A stretch of 64,000 bases of DNA. Origin: Phycisphaerae bacterium (GTDB lineage Bacteria > Planctomycetota > Phycisphaerae > UBA1845 > CAIVHJ01). The translations under genes and the position numbers were made by a program. This document shows, in pieces, positions 26,153-35,575 of this stretch (positions are counted from its first letter, which is position 1; each line of letters opens with the position of its first letter). The stretch is taken from positions 310,001 through 374,000 of the forward strand of contig JAJVHX010000001.1 in the NCBI GenBank assembly GCA_022072405.1, written 5' to 3'. The notes under the pieces are model-generated. The model had not been told where the DNA came from, did not search any database, and was given only the letters and a program-made list of their open reading frames with translations.

Positions 26153-26780
26153 GTCTCTCTCTCCACATAAGAATTGAAACGGATTGATAACTGCTTGTTA
26201 CTTTTATTCTAATCAGCTCTACGCGGGCCGATTAAGTTAGAAATGAATCCTATGACTCTAACTTCATTTTGATCGCACTCAGGCGGTCCCAATTTGGTCT
26301 CTGCCTCTATTAATGTGCAGGAACCTGCAGATCGATCATCTTATCCGACTTCAAATTAAATCATTTCGGGATGCTGAGAACCGCTTTAATAATAAACTTT
26401 ACCGGACTCTATTCTAGAGGTCAAGAAATTAGATATGTAGAATGAAAAAATAAACTGAATCTTAAGGATAGGTTACATTTCAATAATTTTATTAATAAAA
26501 CCAATTACCATAAGTACAATAATTCTTACAATAATTAGTTCATGAATAACGATCAAAACCAATTTATGGGTTGGTGCACTCCAACATGAAAATCGCCGAG
26601 GGTGTTTTTCGTCTATCAATACGTAAATCCAGAATGGAAACCCCTATAACATCATGTAATTTCTATAGATAACCTGTAGTTGTAAAAAAAAACAGATTCA
26701 GTACTATTACAAAATTCTGCCTGAAGCCATTTATTTTTGGGTACGGTGAACTGACTAATCCCCCATGAGATTGAAATTTA
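26153..26780. other. AT-rich divergent intergenic region
   Basis: This 628-bp stretch separates the mosaic surface-protein gene from ccs1 and should hold both promoters. The middle (about 26390-26560) is markedly AT-rich. I see no convincing small gene, terminator or known RNA fold in it. Confidence 0.4.
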
Positions 26781-29204
26781 ATGATGGTAACAGCAAATCC
26801 TTCCATTGGACCAGCAAGCTGGTTGAATAAAATTCTGGATACCTTCTGCAGCATATGGCTCGGTGTCGTATTGCTGGTAATGATTTTTACCTACAGCACG
26901 ATAGGAAGTGCGTACCCGCCGTTTCGTCAACAGCCGGGTCTGGAGATGACCGAGTTTCAATGGTTCCACTGGTGGCCATTCGACCTGCTGATCGCTCTTT
27001 TCACGTTGAATATGGTTCTGGCGACTATTCGGAAGATACCGTTACGAGTCACCACTGCCGGCGTCTGGATGATCCACAGCGGGATCGTCATTCTGGTGTT
27101 GGGCAGTTTCTGGTACTTCGGCTCCAAACTGGAAGGGGATGCGCCGATCTTCCGTCGCCAGGTGATGATCCGATTACCCGGCAGCGACCAGGTGACAGCC
27201 ATGTATATTCGCCCCGATAATCGGCTGAGCCTGACCGGACCTGACGGACAGTACACTTTCGCTATTGCCGACCTGCAACCGGAATGGCCGATTCAATCGG
27301 AACCGCATGTTGGCGAAAAGGCGTACAGCGTCTCGGTGCAGGTGACGACGCCGCACGAGACCTTCATCCGGCAATTGCTCGCCGGATACCCGCAATATAC
27401 TGAGGATGTGATTCCCGGCGAGGGACGGGCCATCAAAAAGATTGGTCGAAAGCTGATTGATGAAAATCTGCAGCTAGCGCTCGACTATAACCCGCAGAAC
27501 TATTTATATCTGAATGACAGTTCAGCGTTGTACGTTCGGCCTGCTGACCAGTCCGTATGGATTGAAAAACCGATCGCTGAACTGCCCAATTATCACGATC
27601 ATGTAGCCGATCGTAGTCAGGTCATCGACCCCTCCGGCAGAATTAGCAAAAATCAACCGCTCAATCTGGTAATGGCACAACAAGGGGAGCAGGATCCACT
27701 GGCGGGCGTGGAAGTAACCGTGTTGAGTTATCTGCGTTATGCGCAGGAGCAGACCCGTTGGGCGCCGGGCGGACCACAATTGAATCCCATTGTGCGTCTG
27801 CGGGCTGATATTCCACAACAAGGATCGCAGGTATTTGAACTGGCGGCAAAGGATGCGGAGCAGCAGACTGCGGCGAACGGTCAGATCGCCATGCACTGGG
27901 TTGAAAATCAGACTGACCTGCAGCAGCTGCAGAAAGATGAGACAGCCTTCTTGCGGATTCAGGTCCCCAGCGCCCAGGCAGATCTGAAATTGACGATTGA
28001 TGAATTGCGTCAGCAGAGTGCCACCTGGCTGCCTATCCCCGACACGGACTATCAGTTCCGGCTGCAGAATACGGTCGATAAACTGGCGATGGGTGACGGA
28101 CGACTGGTCTCGATCGCGATGGTGGAAGTCCGCAAGGGAGAGAGCGGGTTTTTGCGGATGGTCGCCGACGATCCGCAGTCCACGCGGGATATGGCGTCGA
28201 GCGAAGGCGGCATGGGCCATGAGATGCTTGAGCTGGATAAGAACATCGTCATGGAATATCACCCCGATCACCGGGCGTTATTGAATGTGGTGGCCGGTCC
28301 GGCGGAGGTGGGGCTGCACATGATCTTCCGCGATGCGAATGGACAATTGCAGTCGCAAGCCACTGCTGCCGGCCAAACAACCGAACTGCCGGGCGGAGTC
28401 AAAATCACTATTGAGCAATATATTGAATCAGCCCAGCGGGAAGTGTTGCCGATGATCGTGCCCGTGGAGCAACGTGATTCGAAAGCGGACCGCCAGTTTG
28501 CGATGATTCAACTGCAACTCCAGCAGGGTAATTGGCAGCAGAAACTGTGGCTCCCCTACAATCCGTGGGCGCTGGATGGTGATCAATATGGATTTCGAGG
28601 TCGAATCCCGCAATTCTTTCGACCCGTCCAGTTGCCGGACGGTCGGCGGGTCGAATTGCTCTTTTCACGCGAGCGGTATGAACTACCGGCGGCGGTGGCC
28701 CTGGACGATTTCACCCTGGAAACGCACGCGGGCGGATTGATCGGCTCAAACAGTAACGTGCGAAATTATATCAGTAAACTACGTTTTGCCGACGGCCAGG
28801 GGGGCTGGAGCGAGCCAATGCAGATGAGCCTTAATAATCCGGCCAACCATCAGGGCTGGTGGTTCTTTCAATCGACCTGGGATCCGCCGCAGGGAAATTA
28901 TGCGGGCATGAATTACACGGGCGTGGGAGTAGGCAACCGCAATGGTGTGCAAGTTCAGTTGGCTGGGACGGTCCTGGCGGTGCTGGGGATGATCTACGCG
29001 TTTTATCTGAAGCCGATGATCATCCGTCGAAAAATTGCCGCGGCACAGGCCGGCAAAACATTAACCGCCTATGATCCAAGCCAAACAGCATCACTGCTGA
29101 AAACTACGGTCGAGGATACGCCAAGAGTGGACGCCGCTGAGCACCCGGTAGATGCGCTCAAGGCTCGGAAGCGCGAGGAGGTGGGACATGGTTACCCGTC
29201 GTAA
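26781..29204 (+). CDS. resB: Cytochrome c biogenesis protein ResB/Ccs1
   Basis: System II cytochrome c maturation uses Ccs1/ResB with CcsA to deliver reduced haem to apocytochromes outside the membrane. The 807-residue protein has three N-terminal membrane helices (about 20-42, 65-85 and 92-112; GVWMIHSGIVILVLGSFWYF carries a His often seen in the family), a very large periplasmic domain of about 600 residues, and a last helix near residue 730 (VQLAGTVLAVLGMIYAFYL) followed by a cytoplasmic tail. The GWWFFQSTWDP segment before the last helix is characteristic. The start could be 26781 or the next codon. It overlaps ccsA by 17 bp. Confidence 0.88.
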   Translation: MMVTANPSIGPASWLNKILDTFCSIWLGVVLLVMIFTYSTIGSAYPPFRQQPGLEMTEFQWFHWWPFDLLIALFTLNMVLATIRKIPLRVTTAGVWMIHSGIVILVLGSFWYFGSKLEGDAPIFRRQVMIRLPGSDQVTAMYIRPDNRLSLTGPDGQYTFAIADLQPEWPIQSEPHVGEKAYSVSVQVTTPHETFIRQLLAGYPQYTEDVIPGEGRAIKKIGRKLIDENLQLALDYNPQNYLYLNDSSALYVRPADQSVWIEKPIAELPNYHDHVADRSQVIDPSGRISKNQPLNLVMAQQGEQDPLAGVEVTVLSYLRYAQEQTRWAPGGPQLNPIVRLRADIPQQGSQVFELAAKDAEQQTAANGQIAMHWVENQTDLQQLQKDETAFLRIQVPSAQADLKLTIDELRQQSATWLPIPDTDYQFRLQNTVDKLAMGDGRLVSIAMVEVRKGESGFLRMVADDPQSTRDMASSEGGMGHEMLELDKNIVMEYHPDHRALLNVVAGPAEVGLHMIFRDANGQLQSQATAAGQTTELPGGVKITIEQYIESAQREVLPMIVPVEQRDSKADRQFAMIQLQLQQGNWQQKLWLPYNPWALDGDQYGFRGRIPQFFRPVQLPDGRRVELLFSRERYELPAAVALDDFTLETHAGGLIGSNSNVRNYISKLRFADGQGGWSEPMQMSLNNPANHQGWWFFQSTWDPPQGNYAGMNYTGVGVGNRNGVQVQLAGTVLAVLGMIYAFYLKPMIIRRKIAAAQAGKTLTAYDPSQTASLLKTTVEDTPRVDAAEHPVDALKARKREEVGHGYPS

Positions 29205-30942
29205 AAAGGCTGCGGCAATTTTTTCCGCAATTACCGGAACCATAATGGTTATGGGTGGTGTCTATCTGCTGAGTGGGGCCAATCCGGCTGAACAACTGCA
29301 ATCCGAATTTGCCCAGGCGGTGGATTTATCACCCCTGGCCCAGATTGCGGTACAGAACAACGGGCGACTGAAGTCGTTCGATTCGTATGCGCGTACGATG
29401 ATGAAATGGGTGAGCGGTTCGAACAAGATAAACAATCAGAGTGCCTCCTTTACTTATTTCGATCTGCTTTTTCGACCGAATACCTATAACGATGCGGATA
29501 TCATTTTTGTCAAGCATATTGATGTCCGGCGACGGATCGCCCAGCGACTGATGAACGATTCGCAAGTCGGGCCGGAACGGATGGCCCGTTTCCAGAAGAC
29601 GGGTATGATTGCCGCCCGATTTTTGACTCGAGCGGATGTGGCTGCGCTGCTGGAAGAGATGAAGCAGGATCTGATCCGCACCAACAAGGCCGTTGATGCC
29701 ATTGAGAGTGCCCTGGCGGTCAGTAATCCGGCCGTGCTGGAAGCCAACATGCTGATCATTCCAGCTGCTGGAGCGGACCCGTTGGCTGGCTGGCAGCCGG
29801 TGAACGTTCTTCGAGGGCAGACGCCGCAGGATCAGACCCATGCCGAAATTGCTACTGCTTCAGTATCTGGACTGGATAGCAATGCTCAGCGCGCGGTGAC
29901 CCAGGCCTGGGGTGAGCTGGCGAGTGGCTGGAGTCGGCAGGATGCAGCGGTGGTCAACGGGGCGATTCAGACACTGGCCGTTCAGTTGCCCCTGCTCAAT
30001 CCGGTACTTTATCCCGCTGCGGACAAGCTGAAGCTGGAGAGCTGGTATTTCCGTAATTACAGCCTGGTCTGGACCTGGATAATTTATCTGCTGGCCGTCG
30101 TGCCGTTATTGATGGCGGTTATTTATCATTGGAGTGGAGCGCGGCGGCTGGGGCTGATCATATTTTCGATCGCCTTTCTGATGCATACCTCGTCGATTGG
30201 GATTCGCTGGTATCTGTCGGGACGGATTCCGAATTCCAATATGTTCGAAGCCATCTGGGCCGCCACCTGGTTCGGCAGCCTGGCGGCACTAGTGATTGAA
30301 TACCTGGTGCGGCGGTCACCGATGAAGAATCTTTTTGCGATCGGGGCCGGAGTCTGTTCGATGGTGGCGATGATGTGCAGCCAATTCATGCCGGTCGAGT
30401 TGAACTCAGATATCGACCATGTCATGCCGGTGCTCAATGACGTCTGGCTGTATATTCATACCAATGTCATCATCTTCTCCTATTGCCTGATCGGAATGGC
30501 CGCGGTGACGGCGATGATTTATCTGGTCTATCGCGTTCTGACTGGTGATGATCAGTTTGCCCGCGCTGGTGGAGCGGGGCAGTTGATTTTGTCCGGTTCT
30601 GGAGCCAAATCGTTTCTGAAGGGGCCTTCGGCAACCATGGGTCAGGTGCTGGATGGCGCGACCATGGTGACCATGGAATTGTCATTCATACTGCTATGGG
30701 CGGGCATCGTCATGGGGGCCATCTGGGCGGACCATTCCTGGGGACGACCCTGGGGCTGGGATCCCAAGGAGGTTTTCGCCCTCAACACCTTTATTATCTT
30801 CCTCGTGCTGGTCCACGTCCGGCTGAAAGTCAAGGATAAAGCCTGGTGGACGGCGGTGCTGGCTTGTGTGGGCTGTGCGGTGATGCTCTTTAACTGGATC
30901 ATCGTTAACTTTGTGATTACCGGCTTGCACAGCTACGCCTGA
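29188..30942 (+). CDS. ccsA: Cytochrome c biogenesis protein CcsA/ResC
   Basis: CcsA is the haem-handling partner of Ccs1. The 584-residue protein has an N-terminal helix (about 8-28), a soluble region of about 250 residues not found in short CcsA proteins, and then eight or so helices. The tryptophan-rich WWD motif is present in the form HSWGRPWGWDPKE (about 516-528), and His residues that could bind haem lie in LMHTSSIG and YIHTNV. ATG 29188 is chosen because GAGGAGGTGG precedes it; it overlaps the end of resB, so the pair is translationally coupled. Confidence 0.92.
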   Translation: MVTRRKKAAAIFSAITGTIMVMGGVYLLSGANPAEQLQSEFAQAVDLSPLAQIAVQNNGRLKSFDSYARTMMKWVSGSNKINNQSASFTYFDLLFRPNTYNDADIIFVKHIDVRRRIAQRLMNDSQVGPERMARFQKTGMIAARFLTRADVAALLEEMKQDLIRTNKAVDAIESALAVSNPAVLEANMLIIPAAGADPLAGWQPVNVLRGQTPQDQTHAEIATASVSGLDSNAQRAVTQAWGELASGWSRQDAAVVNGAIQTLAVQLPLLNPVLYPAADKLKLESWYFRNYSLVWTWIIYLLAVVPLLMAVIYHWSGARRLGLIIFSIAFLMHTSSIGIRWYLSGRIPNSNMFEAIWAATWFGSLAALVIEYLVRRSPMKNLFAIGAGVCSMVAMMCSQFMPVELNSDIDHVMPVLNDVWLYIHTNVIIFSYCLIGMAAVTAMIYLVYRVLTGDDQFARAGGAGQLILSGSGAKSFLKGPSATMGQVLDGATMVTMELSFILLWAGIVMGAIWADHSWGRPWGWDPKEVFALNTFIIFLVLVHVRLKVKDKAWWTAVLACVGCAVMLFNWIIVNFVITGLHSYA

Positions 30943-31049
30943 TTTTTAATGGTGAATTAACCCGCTTGCCGGCTCTTGCGGCTCTGATAGATTCGCATTC
31001 GGTGGTCTGTCTGTTGCAGATATATTTCACATTTCTGAACATTAGAGCT

Positions 31050-31115
31050 GGTTTCAAAATCGCCCATTGGGACTTCGCGCGGGCTGAAGCCCGCATCTCT
31101 TTGAATTTTGAAACC
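31050..31115. repeat. Dispersed palindrome, copy 4, with outer inverted arms
   Basis: The core GCGGGCTGAAGCCCGC (31079-31094) is enclosed by an outer inverted repeat, GGTTTCAAAAT (31050-31060) with ATTTTGAAACC (31105-31115). This is the most complete copy in the window and suggests the full element is about 66 bp long. Confidence 0.8.
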
Positions 31116-31348
31116 ACTTTTAGAAAGCTGGCTGCTTCGCCCTCCAGATTTGCATTTTTTTACCCACACGGGCGGTAACGATACTTGTTAAACAACGAAC
31201 ACTAAAAAATTTTTCCTAACCCAGCAGAATATCATCCAAAATCACGTCTTCTACATCTATTTAGTATCACTGGTGGAGTGTTGGGTAATTGTATCGCGCC
31301 CGCCCTGCATTCCACCGGTGGTCATCATGCATACTGTATGGGCGAGGA

Positions 31349-31392
31349 CCGGCATTGGTGCTGGAGAGATGTTCTCTCTACGCCGATGCCGG
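31349..31392. repeat. Long imperfect hairpin between ccsA and mutS
   Basis: An about 20-bp stem starts CCGGCATTGGTG and ends CGCCGATGCCGG, with a tight loop near 31371. It is followed on the plus strand by GTTTATTTTA, which would make a weak terminator for ccsA read-through; on the mutS side there is no T-run. It lies 94 bp past the mutS stop. Confidence 0.55.
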
Positions 31393-31485
31393 GTTTATTT
31401 TACCTGGATTAAGGGGTCGAGGATTTAGGGGTGAAGTGGAAGAGGGTAATGGAATCGAGTGTTGATTTTGAAACCGGCTCTGGTC

Positions 31486-34155
31486 TCATTTTGCTTCATC
31501 CTGCAATTCTTTCAATTTCTGCAGGGCCTGAATCGGGGTGAGGGTGTCGAGGTCGAGTTCCAGCAAGGCTTGTCGCAGTCGATCTTCCTGAACGGTAAAT
31601 AGTTCCAGTTGCTGCGTAGGCGGCTGAACCCGGCCGCTGAGGGTTTCACGGAGCGTGCTGCGCGACAGACCGGATTCGAGGATGTGCAGTATCTGGCGGG
31701 CCCGGCGGGTCACGCTGCCAGGCACACCCGCAAGCTGGGCGACATGCACCCCGTAACTCTGATCGGTACCGCCGGGCACGATCTGGTGGAGGAAAACAAT
31801 TCTGGGCGGTTGGTTGTTGGTGCCTGGCCATTCACGCACCGCCACATTGTAATTCTGTACTCCCGGCAGGAGATGGGCGAGTTCGGTTAATTCATGGTAG
31901 TGAGTGGCGAAGAGCGCGCGACACCGGTTACGGGTGAGCAGAGCTTCGCAGATAGCCCAGGCTAGCGATAAACCGTCGTAAGTGCTGGTGCCGCGACCCA
32001 GTTCATCCAGAACCACCAGTGACCGGGAAGTGGCGTTGTTGAGGATGTTGGCGGCTTCGATCATTTCGACCATGAATGTGGATTGTCCTCTGGTCAATTC
32101 GTCGCTGGCACCGACACGGGCGAATAGCTGGTCGATCAAGCCCCAGCGCATCGACTGGGCCGGTACAAAGCAGCCGGTCTGGGCTTGCAGGGTCAATAAC
32201 GCCACCTGCCGGATGTAGGTACTCTTGCCGGCCATGTTCGGTCCGGTGATGAGCAGCAGGCGGGCTTCATCTGGATGCATAGTCGTATCGTTGGGAACAA
32301 ACGGCTGGTTGATATTCTGCTCAATCGCCGGGTGACGACCTGCGACAATGTGCAATTCGGGAGTGGTACTGATCTCGGGTCGAACATAGCCGCGCTCGGC
32401 CGCCAGGCAAGCCCAGCCTGCCAGCAGGTCGAGCATTCCGATCGCTTGAGCGGTCAGCAGCAGCCGGGGGATATGGGTGCCGGCCTGCTGCTTGATCTGC
32501 TCAAAGAGTTGAAATTCCAGATCGTTGGCCCGTTCCTGAGCGGTGAGAACTTCGTTTTCATAGTTTTTCAGCGCTTCGGTAATGTACCGCTCGGCATTCT
32601 TAACCGTCTGCTTGCGGACATAGTCGGGCGGGACGAGATGGTGATGGGTATGAGTGATCTCGATATAGTAGCCAAACACCTTGTTGAATCCCACCTTGAG
32701 GGAATGGATGCCGGTGCGGCGGGCTTGTTCCGCCTGGTAATTGGCCAGCCACTGCCGGCCCTCAACACCGATTGAGCGCAACCGATCCAGCTCCGGGTTG
32801 AAACCAGTCGCAATAATGCCCCCCTCGTTCAACTGTAAAGGTGCCTGGGGGTGTATCGCCTGCTGCAGATATTGGGTGAGATCATCCCAACCCTGTAGCG
32901 CCTGAGCATATTCGAGAAGGGTGGTCGAATGAGCCGCAATCAGGAATTGGCCCAGGCGACTGATATGCTGGAGCGACTGACCCAGGCCGAGCAGATCGCG
33001 CGGCGTGCAGCGGCCGACACCCAGCCGGGCGGTAATGCGTTCCAGATCGGTAATGTTCTTCAGATGTTCGCGGGTGGTTTTGAGCAGGGGTGGTTCTGCC
33101 AGCCATTCCGCGACCGCTTCCTGGCGCGCCTGGATGGCTTCAGGACGACGTAATGGAAAACGCAAGGCTTCACGCAGGCGGCGGGCACCCATCGGTCCGC
33201 AAGTACGATTGAGTGCTACATAAAGGGTGCCCTCGGAGGAACCACTGCGCAGGGTGCGTTCGATTTCCAGCGAGCGCCAGCTGTGGGGGTCAATATGCAC
33301 ATAATCATCGACCCGGCGTTTGTAGAGTCGGACGAGGTGTTGAATTTGGCTTCTTTGCGTTTCCCGCAGGTAGGCGAGCAAGGCGCCCGCAGTTGAGAGT
33401 TCCGGATCTTCGGCGAGATAACCAAATCCTTCCAGAGTGGCTACGTCGAATTGCCGGTGGAGCAGGCGCTGTGCGTGAAAAAGATCGAAATCGTGTGGGG
33501 GTCGGCGAACGAGCAGACTGCCGCCAGCTTCACGCAGTTGCTCGACCAGGCTTTGTACGGCTGCTCCGCATGACTCGCTGTACAATATTTCACTGGGGGA
33601 GCGGCGGACGAGTTCCGCCTGCACCATGGCGGAGGTTCCGGAAAGGGTAAAGTAATCACCGGTGGAGAGGTCTACGGCTGCGGCGATCAGCAGCGGCGGA
33701 CTTTCGAAAAGGGCCACCAGGTAATTACTCGCTTCGCCGGGCAGCAGCTGATCGTCGGTCAGCGTACCCGGAGTGACCACCCGCACGATCTCGCGTTTGA
33801 CCAGGCCTTTGGCTTGACGGGCATCCTCGGTCTGTTCGCTGATGGCCACTTTCAGTCCGGCACGGACCAGCTTGGCGAGATAGCCATCGAGGGCATGATA
33901 AGGAATTCCCGCCAGAGGTACGCCCTTGTCCCGTTGGGTCAGGGTGATGCCCAGGACCCGCGACAGAATGTGGGCATCGTCATAAAAAGTTTCGTAGAAA
34001 TCGCCCATTCGGAAAAGCAGCAGAGCATCGGCGACTTGAGCCTTCTGATCCGCCCACTGCCGCATGGCCGGCGTCAGGTTGGGTAGGGGAGCAGTTCGGC
34101 CATCCGTTTCCGTGGTGAGCGCTGCCGCTGTTGCATTAGATTCCGATGGGGTCAC
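31486..34155 (-). CDS. mutS: DNA mismatch repair protein MutS
   Basis: MutS binds mispaired bases and recruits MutL. The 889-residue protein has the MutS-I mismatch-binding motif in FRMGDFYETF (Phe and Glu that contact the mismatch), connector, lever and clamp domains, and the C-terminal ABC ATPase with Walker A GPNMAGKST, an STFMVEM signature region, Walker B VVLDELGRGTS and the His switch FATHYHEL. The ending QPPTQQLELF matches the usual linker. It is single copy here and lies 28 kb from mutL. It is divergent from the cNMP-binding gene. Confidence 0.97.
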   Translation of the reverse strand: MTPSESNATAAALTTETDGRTAPLPNLTPAMRQWADQKAQVADALLLFRMGDFYETFYDDAHILSRVLGITLTQRDKGVPLAGIPYHALDGYLAKLVRAGLKVAISEQTEDARQAKGLVKREIVRVVTPGTLTDDQLLPGEASNYLVALFESPPLLIAAAVDLSTGDYFTLSGTSAMVQAELVRRSPSEILYSESCGAAVQSLVEQLREAGGSLLVRRPPHDFDLFHAQRLLHRQFDVATLEGFGYLAEDPELSTAGALLAYLRETQRSQIQHLVRLYKRRVDDYVHIDPHSWRSLEIERTLRSGSSEGTLYVALNRTCGPMGARRLREALRFPLRRPEAIQARQEAVAEWLAEPPLLKTTREHLKNITDLERITARLGVGRCTPRDLLGLGQSLQHISRLGQFLIAAHSTTLLEYAQALQGWDDLTQYLQQAIHPQAPLQLNEGGIIATGFNPELDRLRSIGVEGRQWLANYQAEQARRTGIHSLKVGFNKVFGYYIEITHTHHHLVPPDYVRKQTVKNAERYITEALKNYENEVLTAQERANDLEFQLFEQIKQQAGTHIPRLLLTAQAIGMLDLLAGWACLAAERGYVRPEISTTPELHIVAGRHPAIEQNINQPFVPNDTTMHPDEARLLLITGPNMAGKSTYIRQVALLTLQAQTGCFVPAQSMRWGLIDQLFARVGASDELTRGQSTFMVEMIEAANILNNATSRSLVVLDELGRGTSTYDGLSLAWAICEALLTRNRCRALFATHYHELTELAHLLPGVQNYNVAVREWPGTNNQPPRIVFLHQIVPGGTDQSYGVHVAQLAGVPGSVTRRARQILHILESGLSRSTLRETLSGRVQPPTQQLELFTVQEDRLRQALLELDLDTLTPIQALQKLKELQDEAK

Positions 34156-34244
34156 TCGATATTATCCAGATTAATCAGTCGCCGTGAGGTATAACTCAAT
34201 TTATAATCTGTTGCGGATGAAATCACCAGCCGTTGGGCGCCCGT

Positions 34245-35087
34245 ATGAAACCACACCGAGATCCACATATCCAGCAGGTCTATCAACCACAGACTGGCGG
34301 TTTGGGATGGGTGCCGGTTTTCTGTATCCGTTACCTGACCGACGCGATGGATCGCAGCCGCCCGTTGCGTCTGGCGGATGCTCAAAATGGGCAACTGTGC
34401 GTCAGTCCACCGTTCAATCTGGAGGTGGGGCAGAGTTGCCGCTTGTTGTTTTACTGCAATGATCCATTATTTAATATCTGGGTTGATGCGGAAGTGTGCA
34501 TCCCGCCGCCGCCCTTTGCCGACTGGGCAGCCAAACGTGGCCTTCAGCTGCTGGGTCAGGGTCGGTTCGTGCTGGAGGATTACCTGGAGGCCGTGGCTGG
34601 GAGCCTTCATCGCTTTTTTCAGGGATTTGAACAATATCAGATGTTCAGCCGTGAAGATTGCCGGCTAATGGCGACGATGGCTGGGACCCGTGAATTACAG
34701 AAGAGTGAAATTCTCTACCAGACGGGACAATATACCGCGGATCAGAAAGATCTCTACTTCATGACTGGAGGAGCGGTCAAGGTGTTCAAGCACGACCCAG
34801 CCAATCCCCGCGATAATATCGCCGCGATTAATGTCGGGCAGATGATCGGCGAAGTGTCGATGGTGATCGATCAGCCGCACACCGCCTCGATTGCGGCTCT
34901 GACTCATGCCTGGCTCATACAATTCAGCCGCAGCGGTATTCACCAGTTGGAAAACAGCCAGGCGGCGCTGTTCATCAAACTTTTCAAGTTGATTGCACAG
35001 ACGCTGGTGCGTCGCCTGGTGCACACGACTACCCGCTGGAAGCAGGACGAAGAGGAAGGTCCAGCCACGGGCCCCGCTCCAGTATAA
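34245..35087 (+). CDS. Cyclic-nucleotide-binding domain protein without HTH
   Basis: The 280-residue protein has an N-terminal beta-rich region (about 1-95) that may be PilZ-like, then a Crp/Fnr-type cyclic-nucleotide-binding fold (about 130-240) with YFMTGGAVKVFKH, GQMIGEVSMVIDQPHTASIAA (the phosphate-binding-cassette position) and ALTHAWLIQFSRSGIHQL. The C-terminus is a helix and a charged tail; there is no winged helix, so it is unlikely to be a DNA-binding regulator. It probably senses a nucleotide for a partner protein. ATG 34245 is preferred over TTG 34233. Its last 59 bp overlap folK in the opposite direction. Confidence 0.75.
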   Translation: MKPHRDPHIQQVYQPQTGGLGWVPVFCIRYLTDAMDRSRPLRLADAQNGQLCVSPPFNLEVGQSCRLLFYCNDPLFNIWVDAEVCIPPPPFADWAAKRGLQLLGQGRFVLEDYLEAVAGSLHRFFQGFEQYQMFSREDCRLMATMAGTRELQKSEILYQTGQYTADQKDLYFMTGGAVKVFKHDPANPRDNIAAINVGQMIGEVSMVIDQPHTASIAALTHAWLIQFSRSGIHQLENSQAALFIKLFKLIAQTLVRRLVHTTTRWKQDEEEGPATGPAPV

Positions 35088-35565
35088 GTAACGGTTCCGC
35101 CAGTGGGGGTAGACCGGCAAGAAGCTCCGTCATGGTTCGACCCATCAAGGGATGATGCAAACGGGGTGCTATTTCACAGAGGGGTTCCAATACGAAGTGC
35201 CGTTGATGCAGTCGCGGATGCGGCAGGGAAAGTTGCGGGGTATTAATGATCTGTTGATCGTAAAGCAGCAGATCGAGATCGAGCGGCCGGGGGCCCCAGC
35301 GGGGCATGGCCACGCGACCTTGGCGACTTTCCAAAGTTTGCATGATAGTTAACAACACAAGCGGTTGCAGGGTGGTCTGGGCGGCGATGACCGCATTCAG
35401 AAAATCCGGCTGGTCTGACGGCCCGACGGGTGAACTTTGATAGAGCGAGGAGAGTGCCTGAATTTCCAGAACGGCGGACTCCACCATTTCCATCAGTGCC
35501 TGGCGAAAAGCACTGCGCACATCACCGATATTACCCCCCAGTCCGATGTAGATTTGGGCCAGCAT
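35029..35565 (-). CDS. folK: 6-hydroxymethyl-7,8-dihydropterin pyrophosphokinase
   Basis: FolK transfers pyrophosphate from ATP to the pterin in folate synthesis. The 178-residue protein shows IGLGGNIGD, SSLYQSSPVG, DFLNAVIAAQT, GRVAMPRWGPRPLDLDLLLYD (the metal-binding Asp pair in DLDLLLY) and LPHPRLHQRHFVLEPL. It starts 11 bp after the dapL stop, so both are in one transcript. Its 3' end overlaps the convergent cNMP-binding gene by 59 bp. Confidence 0.95.
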   Translation of the reverse strand: MLAQIYIGLGGNIGDVRSAFRQALMEMVESAVLEIQALSSLYQSSPVGPSDQPDFLNAVIAAQTTLQPLVLLTIMQTLESRQGRVAMPRWGPRPLDLDLLLYDQQIINTPQLSLPHPRLHQRHFVLEPLCEIAPRLHHPLMGRTMTELLAGLPPLAEPLLILERGPWLDLPLRPASSG

Positions 35566-35575
35566 GACACACCCG

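Larger units (their letters stand above)
30943..31485. other. Intergenic region with nested inverted repeats
   Basis: The region lies between the convergent ccsA and mutS genes. It contains a dispersed palindrome with outer arms (31050-31115) and a separate long hairpin at 31349-31392. I see no gene. Confidence 0.5.
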
